Of a stretch of 64,000 bases of DNA, positions 58,805 through 64,000 are shown one piece after another. Each line of letters opens with the position of its first letter. Position 1 is the stretch's first letter. The stretch is taken from NCBI RefSeq assembly GCF_039912695.1, contig NZ_JBDSPJ010000024.1, forward strand, positions 124,001 to 188,000. Reading direction: 5' to 3'. The translations under genes were made by a program, and so were the position numbers. The stretch is from Pseudolysinimonas_A sp039912695 (GTDB lineage Bacteria; Actinomycetota; Actinomycetes; Actinomycetales; Microbacteriaceae). A model generated the notes under the pieces. The model saw only the letters and a list, made by a program, of their open reading frames with translations. It did not search any database and had not been told where the DNA came from.

Positions 58805-59479
58805 ATGTGCGCCAGTTACGGGCTCCAGATCACGGCCGAAGATATCCACTACGGGTTCTCGGTGATCGATGACCGAAGCTCGATGGTCGCCCTGTCGGGA
58901 TGGCTCGAGGAGTTCCGCGATGAAGCCGCGAAGCCGACCGGGGTCAATCGTCGCAACCTCAACCCGATCATTCGGGAAAGAGAGAAGGCGGGCGAGCACC
59001 GGCGCACCGTCGACCTGGCCTGGTGGAAACTCTGGATCGGCAAGGCGCCCGCGAAGTTCCCGGCGATTAATGCCCGGGTCGAGGGGCTTGTCGGGTCGGG
59101 AGCCTGGGGCGCGCCACTGAAGAGCCGCCGCGCGCTCGTGCCGGCGACCGAGTACTACGAGAAGGGGCACCGCTTCGAGCTGCCCGATGAGCCCAACGGT
59201 CTCTTCGCTTTCGCCGGGCTATGGAACGTGGCAAAGACATCAGATCCGACGACCGGCGATGACGAATGGATGCTGTCCTACGCGATCGTCACCCAACCGG
59301 CCTCGTCGCACATCGCATCCATCCACGACCGGATGCCGCTCATCCTGCCGCGCGACCTCTACGACGAGTGGCTCGACCCGGAACGCGTCGGCGATCAGAA
59401 TCTGCTTGACGACGTCGTCGCGGAAAGTCGCTCGGTCAGTGAGCGGCTGAAGATCTCTGAGGGGACGAGCCCGCGCTAA
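58805..59479 (+). CDS. SRAP-family abasic-site peptidase (YedK/HMCES)
   Basis: This 224-aa protein starts MCASYGL; after removal of Met the Cys2 becomes the N-terminal nucleophile that links to abasic sites in single-stranded DNA. Other motifs are FPAINARVE, RRALVPATEYYEK and HDRMPLIL with the catalytic-type His. It protects stalled forks from strand breaks. The ATG follows GAGACT and GGAGGC. No LexA box was seen nearby. Confidence 0.92.
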   Translation: MCASYGLQITAEDIHYGFSVIDDRSSMVALSGWLEEFRDEAAKPTGVNRRNLNPIIREREKAGEHRRTVDLAWWKLWIGKAPAKFPAINARVEGLVGSGAWGAPLKSRRALVPATEYYEKGHRFELPDEPNGLFAFAGLWNVAKTSDPTTGDDEWMLSYAIVTQPASSHIASIHDRMPLILPRDLYDEWLDPERVGDQNLLDDVVAESRSVSERLKISEGTSPR

Positions 59480-59485
59480 GCTCGG

Positions 59486-59559
59486 GATCGCGAAGGGGAG
59501 TATCCCACCTCGTCGCGGCCGTCAGCACGGGTTCCAGCGTTGTAACCCCGGTCGCGATC
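59486..59559 (+). promoter_or_regulatory. yybP-ykoY (manganese) riboswitch
   Basis: The P1 stem pairs GATCGCGA (59486-59493) with TCGCGATC (59552-59559). Inside are the conserved GGGGAGTA (59495-59502) and GCCGTCA (59518-59524) elements of this class. It stands 86 nt before the terC gene, a standard target. Mn2+ binding would expose translation or transcription of the exporter. Assigned by motif and context, not by a covariance search. Confidence 0.78.
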
Positions 59560-59644
59560 GTGACTCAGCCCGAGAGGCACGTCGCGCGGGAGAGACGTTC
59601 GGCACCTGACCCTGCCCTGACGTATCGCCCCGAAAGGTCCGATT

Positions 59645-60673
59645 GTGGAACTCTCCATCCCGCTCTGGTTCGAAATTGGCACCTACGTTGTGCTCGGTCT
59701 CATCCTCGCGTTCGACATCGTGCTCGCCTACCGTCGGCCGCACATTCCGTCGACGCGCGAGTCGGCGCTCTGGATCGCGTTCTACGTCGTCCTCGCGCTC
59801 ATATTCGCTGGCCTGTTGGCGCTGCTGGGCGATGTCGAACACGCGAGCCAGTTCGTCGCGGGGTGGCTGACCGAGTACAGCCTCTCGGTCGACAACCTGT
59901 TCGTCTTTCTGTTGATCATGGGCCGGTTCTCGGTGCCCCGGAAATATCAGCAGGAATTGTTGATGGTCGGCATCATCATCGCGCTGGTGCTGCGCGGAAT
60001 CTTCATCCTGCTGGGTGCTGCGCTGATCGAGAACTTCTCGTGGATCTTTTATCTATTCGGGCTGTTCCTGATCTACACCGCTGCCAACCAAGCGTTCACC
60101 GGTCACGATGACGAGACCGCTAACGAGAACCGGTTGATCGGGTTCTTGCGCAAACGCGTGGCGATCACCGACCGCTTCGAGGGCGCGAAACTCCGCACGA
60201 CCGTCGACAGTCGTCGGGTGTTTACGCCCGTCCTCATCGTGCTCATCGCCCTCGGCACGACCGACCTGGTGTTCGCGCTGGACTCAATTCCCGCGATCTT
60301 CGGCATTACGCAGCTGCCGTTCCTCGTGTTCACCGCCAACGTGTTCGCGCTGATGGGCCTGCGGCAGTTGTACTTCTTGCTCGGCGACCTCATCGACAAG
60401 CTGGTCTACCTCAAGTACGGAATCGCGTTCATCCTCGCCTTCATCGGCGTGAAGTTGTTCTTGCACGCACTGCACACCAACGAGCTGCCGTTCATCAATG
60501 GAGGGCAGAACGTGCTGGGGGCTCCCGACATCTCAACAATGACCTCGCTCGGCGTGATTGTCGGGGCGATGGCGGTCGCCGTTGTTGCCAGCCTGATCAA
60601 ACTGCGGTCTGACCGTCGTAAGGGAATCGGCATCGACCACGACGCGATCGACGAGGACGCGGGCGCCGAGTAG
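59645..60673 (+). CDS. TerC/Alx-family membrane protein (manganese-linked)
   Basis: This 342-aa protein has about 9 membrane segments and the TerC signatures SVDNLFVFLLIMGRF (with acidic residues in the membrane) and TTDLVFALDSIPAIFG. TerC/Alx proteins export or handle Mn2+, and are named for tellurite resistance. It starts at GTG 59645 with GAAAGG upstream. The preceding yybP-ykoY riboswitch indicates that manganese controls it. The telA operon lies about 8 kb upstream. Confidence 0.9.
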   Translation: MELSIPLWFEIGTYVVLGLILAFDIVLAYRRPHIPSTRESALWIAFYVVLALIFAGLLALLGDVEHASQFVAGWLTEYSLSVDNLFVFLLIMGRFSVPRKYQQELLMVGIIIALVLRGIFILLGAALIENFSWIFYLFGLFLIYTAANQAFTGHDDETANENRLIGFLRKRVAITDRFEGAKLRTTVDSRRVFTPVLIVLIALGTTDLVFALDSIPAIFGITQLPFLVFTANVFALMGLRQLYFLLGDLIDKLVYLKYGIAFILAFIGVKLFLHALHTNELPFINGGQNVLGAPDISTMTSLGVIVGAMAVAVVASLIKLRSDRRKGIGIDHDAIDEDAGAE

Positions 60674-60752
60674 CGCCGCAACCAGGTAGTCAGGCGGGTG
60701 AACGCTCCGCTAGCCTGAGGCCTCTACCCGCAGGGAATCGGGGAGGCATCAG

Positions 60753-61487
60753 ATGGGCGATTCGACGACGTTGCATGTCGAGTTCGCTGGCGAGCACTAC
60801 GTTGTGTCGCCCGACACGGTCTTTGCGATCGGTCGCACCGGCGACCTCATCGTGGACGACAACCCGTATCTGCATCGTCGTTTCCTGGTGCTGCGGCAGG
60901 TCGGCGACCTCTGGTGGCTTGAGAACGTCGGTGCGCGAATTGCGGCGACAGTTTCTGATTTCTCGGGCACCGTGCAAGCGGTCCTCGCACCCGGAGGTCG
61001 ACTGCCGCTCGGCTTCGACGCGATGCACGTCGTCTTCGGTGCCGGCTCAACGATCTACGACCTCCGGATCCGATCCGACCGGCCCGCGCTCAGGGCCGAC
61101 GAGTTGGATGCCGACGACTCGGACCTGCATGACGGCGAAACCACGATCGGCGTGGTGTCGCTGAGCCCGCCGCAGCGGCTGCTGCTGGTGGCGTTGAGCG
61201 AGAACATCCTGCGCCTGATCGATGGCGGGCGGGGCGGCATCCCGAGTTCGGCTGAAGCGTCCGCTCGGCTCGGCTGGACCCTTGCCGCGTTCACCCGTCG
61301 CCTCGACTATCTCTGTCAAAAGTTGGAACGCGCAGGGGCGTCGGGGCTGCGCGGAGAGAAGGGTCAGCTCGCGACCGATCGGCGGATGCGGCTGGTCGAG
61401 CACGCCGTTGCGACGCGGTTGGTGACGCGCGACGACCTCATCCTCTTGCAGCGTGTGCCGGTGCGTTCGGACTTGCAGCCGGAGTGA
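60753..61487 (+). CDS. FHA-domain protein with C-terminal helix-turn-helix-like region
   Basis: This 244-aa protein has an FHA domain (about residues 8-110; VFAIGRTGDLIVDD and a later NPYLHRRFLVL with the Ser/Thr-binding-loop position changed) that binds phosphothreonine. The C-terminal half (about 130-235) is helical, with SAEASARLGWTLAAFTRRLDYL resembling a DNA-binding helix-turn-helix. It starts at ATG with GGGGAGG upstream. The last 50 bp overlap the converging gene. It may link Ser/Thr-kinase signals to transcription; no such kinase gene is in the window. Confidence 0.8.
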   Translation: MGDSTTLHVEFAGEHYVVSPDTVFAIGRTGDLIVDDNPYLHRRFLVLRQVGDLWWLENVGARIAATVSDFSGTVQAVLAPGGRLPLGFDAMHVVFGAGSTIYDLRIRSDRPALRADELDADDSDLHDGETTIGVVSLSPPQRLLLVALSENILRLIDGGRGGIPSSAEASARLGWTLAAFTRRLDYLCQKLERAGASGLRGEKGQLATDRRMRLVEHAVATRLVTRDDLILLQRVPVRSDLQPE

Positions 61488-62499
61488 ACTGGGCGACCCC
61501 GCCATCCGCCGTCGCCACGGTGACCACCGGGCGGCCGTCGATGCGGGCGAGTCGGATTGTCGCGCTTCCCTCAACGATCGTGCCCAGGCGTGAAGCAGCC
61601 CAGGCTGCTGCGTCGGCGATCAGTGTGGAGTCGTCGGTCGTGCCGCTCGCCACTTCGCCCCGAAGGTCGTCGAGCATCGTCACCTCAAGTCCGCGGGTTC
61701 GTGCCGCGCGCGCGGCTGTGGTCAGTACCGGAAGGGCAAGCGAGCGGCCGCGAATTTGGTCGCGAAGTTCTGCCTCTAGCAGTCCGTGTTGTCGCCGTTG
61801 CGCGGCTGTCGTTGAACCTCGGGCAATCTCCTCCAGCGCGGGACCCGCGAGGCGACGGATGCGATCCAACTGCGTTCGGCGTTCATCCGCGGTTGCTTCC
61901 TGAGTCTGCTCGGCGGCCACCAGGCGACGCTCGGTCTCTTGGAATTCTGCGATCCGCTTCGCCGTGCGGCCCAACCATGACGCGAAGAAGGCGCCGGCCG
62001 CGTAGGTCGCGAGTTGGCGGTAGGTGAGGTCGAATCCGTGCCACCAATCACCCGAAGTGGTGAGGGTCCAGTGGATGGCGAGGGCCGACATCAGCACCAT
62101 CCCCGCGGCGCCCCACCAGAGTCGACCGCGCAACGCGACCATGAACAGCAGGAAGGTGTCGGCGCCGAAGTTCCACACCGCGTACCCCGGCCACCCCGTC
62201 GGCCAGGTGTGCCAGATGATCGCCTCGGTCGAGAACACGACGACCCCCAGCACCGCGAGGGTCAGCGGCAGAGGGAGCGGGTAGGGCAGCGGCGACACGA
62301 GGATGATCGCGGCTGCGACGACGAGGGCGAGCGCCACCCAGCCTTCGACGGTTTGCATCGCGGGCCCATCCGAGGTCGCGGCCATGACGACCATCGTCAC
62401 GATGTACAGGGCGGCAACGGCCCACGCGCCGGGTCCGCTCAGGCCGAGCAAGCGTCCGATATCGGGTGCCAGCTTGGGTGGGCGTGACGCGGTGCTCAT
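61438..62499 (-). CDS. Membrane histidine-kinase-like protein, apparently degenerate
   Basis: This 353-aa protein has five to six membrane segments (about residues 28-165), a coiled-coil linker (ETERRLVAAEQTQEATADERR) and a C-terminal region like a histidine-kinase ATPase fold: RRQHGLLEAELRDQIRGRSL, then ATIRLARIDGRPVVTVAT. The usual N, G1 and G2 boxes for ATP binding are not recognisable. It overlaps the kinase gene by ATGA and is the third gene of the two-component operon, so it may be an inactive partner or sensor subunit. Confidence 0.7.
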   Translation of the reverse strand: MSTASRPPKLAPDIGRLLGLSGPGAWAVAALYIVTMVVMAATSDGPAMQTVEGWVALALVVAAAIILVSPLPYPLPLPLTLAVLGVVVFSTEAIIWHTWPTGWPGYAVWNFGADTFLLFMVALRGRLWWGAAGMVLMSALAIHWTLTTSGDWWHGFDLTYRQLATYAAGAFFASWLGRTAKRIAEFQETERRLVAAEQTQEATADERRTQLDRIRRLAGPALEEIARGSTTAAQRRQHGLLEAELRDQIRGRSLALPVLTTAARAARTRGLEVTMLDDLRGEVASGTTDDSTLIADAAAWAASRLGTIVEGSATIRLARIDGRPVVTVATADGGVAQFTPAASPNAPAHAARG

Positions 62500-63680
62500 G
62501 CCGCCCGCCAGCCGATCGAGACCCGGGTGCCGACCCCCGGACGCGAAACCACGGCGGCCCGGCCGCCGGGAACGGCGTGCATCCGATCGAGAATGCTGAT
62601 GGCCACCCCGAGTCGGCCGTCGCGCACCTGAGAGGTCACGAACCCGACGCCGTCGTCGAGCACGGTTACTTCGACGACTCCCCGCGCGACGTGGGCGTGC
62701 ACGGCCCGTTCAGCCGGCCCGGCATGTTGGATGCTGTTGCGGAGCGCTTCGGCCGTCGCCTCGACGATCGCCTGCGCGGCATCCGCCGGGATGGTGACCG
62801 CTGGATCCTCGTCATGGCTGAACCGGGCCTGAGGAGCCAGCTCGGTGGTGAGCGCCTGAAGTGCCCACACCCAGTCGGTGCTGGCGCGCGTCGCGTGATC
62901 GGACTGCGCGACCACAGCATCCAACTCGTTGCGAGCGTTGCGTGCCTCGTCGGCTGCCCGCGCCGAACCCCGTGCAGAGGCGAGGAGAGCGACGAGAACG
63001 CCGTCATGCAACAGCGCCTCGACGCGGGTGCGCTCGCGGGCGCGTGCTTGGGCTGACGCACTGGTTCTCGTCTCGGTGATGGCGGCGTCGGCGATTCGGT
63101 CGAGGCGCCGTCCGGCACTTGCGGTCGCGATCGCCAGGGCGGCGAAGACGGTGTCGAACATGATGGAGAACAGGGCGTCCTGGAACGCGATGATCGGCAC
63201 CAGATCGCGGGTGGCGAACAAGCGATCAACTCCGAGCAGCACCGCGCACGCGACGACGTACGGCCACACAATCGCGGGCCGCCACGCGACGGCGGCGGCC
63301 GACGTGCCGATGGTCGAGACTCCCAGCAGCCAGGGCGTTCCGGCATCCGATGCGAGGGTGCCCGCAGAAATGGCCGGCACGAGAAAGATCAGGCCCGCCA
63401 GGTGGCCGATTGCGGCCGTCGCGGCCGCCCTCCGCAGCACGCGCGGCGAGAGGATTCCGGACAGAATCGCGCCGACGATCAGGCACCCAAACAGTGTCAG
63501 CGCGACCCCCCAGGACCAGACCGGCGCAAACTGGCCGTACTGACCCAGGAAACCCGGAAGGGCGAGGAGGCCGTAGATCGCCGCACCGACGCCAAGGGCA
63601 AGGGCCATCGTGCGGGTGACGCGGTCGAGGGCTTGCCCGCGCCCGGCGTCGCGATGCGGAGCCGCCCCCACCAGGCTCAT
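62496..63680 (-). CDS. Sensor histidine kinase (HisKA_3 / NarL-type partner)
   Basis: This 394-aa protein has 6-7 membrane segments (about residues 25-190), a dimerisation helix with LLHDGVLVALL (phospho-His), and a C-terminal ATPase domain with N box EALRNSIQHA, G1 DDGVGF and G2 GRLGVAISI. It senses a membrane or extracellular signal and phosphorylates the adjacent NarL/LuxR-type regulator. The ATGA overlaps on both sides show that it is the middle gene of a three-gene operon. Confidence 0.9.
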   Translation of the reverse strand: MSLVGAAPHRDAGRGQALDRVTRTMALALGVGAAIYGLLALPGFLGQYGQFAPVWSWGVALTLFGCLIVGAILSGILSPRVLRRAAATAAIGHLAGLIFLVPAISAGTLASDAGTPWLLGVSTIGTSAAAVAWRPAIVWPYVVACAVLLGVDRLFATRDLVPIIAFQDALFSIMFDTVFAALAIATASAGRRLDRIADAAITETRTSASAQARARERTRVEALLHDGVLVALLASARGSARAADEARNARNELDAVVAQSDHATRASTDWVWALQALTTELAPQARFSHDEDPAVTIPADAAQAIVEATAEALRNSIQHAGPAERAVHAHVARGVVEVTVLDDGVGFVTSQVRDGRLGVAISILDRMHAVPGGRAAVVSRPGVGTRVSIGWRAA

Positions 63681-64000
63681 GATCCGGAATCGGGGAGCGG
63701 CAAGAAGCCGTCTTCGATCGCGCGCTTGTAGAGATCGATCTTGGTGGATGCCGAGCGTCCGATGCGGGCGTACTTACTGCGGATGCGGCGCACGTAGTCG
63801 TCGACCGTCGGCACCGCGATCCCCATTGCGGCCGCAACAGACTGTGACTTCAGCCCGGTCGCGAACAGCCGCAGCACCTGCTGCTCCTGAACGCTCAGTG
63901 CCGCATCGTCAAGCCCCGGGTCGGAGTCGATCGCCGCCGCCCACTCGGTCGACATGACGGCGCTGCCGTCCGCTGCTCGTCGCAGGGTGTCGACCAGAAC
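63677..64000 (-). CDS. LuxR/NarL-type response regulator, N-terminal part outside the window
   Basis: The frame stays open to the right edge, so the first part of the gene is missing. What remains is the end of a receiver-like region (VLVDTLRRAADGSAV), a linker with an internal ATG at 63955, and a LuxR helix-turn-helix (LSVQEQQVLRLFATGLKSQS, then VAAAMGIAVPTVDDYVRRI). It overlaps the kinase gene by 4 bp. The kinase, this regulator and a kinase-like membrane protein form one operon. Confidence 0.85.
   Translation of the reverse strand, partial: VLVDTLRRAADGSAVMSTEWAAAIDSDPGLDDAALSVQEQQVLRLFATGLKSQSVAAAMGIAVPTVDDYVRRIRSKYARIGRSASTKIDLYKRAIEDGFLPLPDSGS

Noticed and set aside
1..64000. CRISPR array, IS element or prophage
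   Set aside because: No regularly spaced identical repeats with variable spacers, no transposase or phage structural genes were seen. The tandem repeats present are two to four units only.

Overview
The window is one contiguous, GC-rich, densely packed bacterial chromosome segment. Many genes overlap by 4 bp (ATGA, GTGA). The gene families and their order point to a Gram-positive actinobacterium, most likely of the family Microbacteriaceae. Two blocks follow mycobacterial order. The first is O-methyltransferase / TatB / Mrp / DUF1003 / MgtE_N-CBS / GSP17M-like. The second is DEAD-box helicase / ferritin-like protein / DUF3107 / AdnA / AdnB. A striking genome-style feature is that about 28 genes have a TAnnnT-like -10 box 6-8 nt before the start codon and no leader, as expected for leaderless mRNAs.

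Layout. 1-1.2 kb: end of a small gene, O-methyltransferase and tatB, then a repeat-rich intergenic region. 1.4-7.9 kb: a cluster with an aldehyde dehydrogenase, two GPH/MelB-type transporters around a sphingosine-1-phosphate-lyase-like PLP enzyme, and a TetR regulator with twin operators. 8-16.4 kb: mrp, DUF1003, MgtE_N-CBS protein, MFS exporter, GSP17M-like protein, aminopeptidase P, an EEP hydrolase and a PHP phosphoesterase. 16.4-31 kb: DEAD-box helicase, ferritin-like protein, a sortase-anchored LRR protein, DUF3107, the AdnAB DNA-end-processing machine, an MFS exporter and small membrane proteins. 31-41.4 kb: serA, a surface protein, leuB, ilvE, a 41-aa cell-wall-sorting-signal ORF, small hydrolases, transporters, gltX and tRNA-Gln.

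41.5-47.1 kb: a DUF1778/GNAT toxin-antitoxin pair beside the tRNA, rhomboid protease, RimB-like and RimK-TrkA_C proteins, a UPF0303-like protein, a cytochrome-b-like membrane protein and a TauE/SafE exporter. 47.2-51.9 kb: a four-gene operon that combines TelA with two solute-binding-type exported proteins, one carrying a VWA domain, and a membrane/helical protein. 52.5-54.9 kb: CsoR-family repressor with a textbook operator and a CopB-type (CPH) ATPase. 55-64 kb: lipid kinase, tRNA-Glu, a secreted sortase-like protein, SRAP peptidase, a yybP-ykoY manganese riboswitch with TerC, an FHA protein, and a two-component system with a degenerate kinase-like partner whose response regulator runs off the right edge.

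The strongest candidates for under-described biology are the S1P-lyase/MelB-transporter cluster, the TelA-SBP-VWA operon, and the set of LAATG sorting signals together with a secreted sortase-like protein. No IS element, prophage or CRISPR array was seen.
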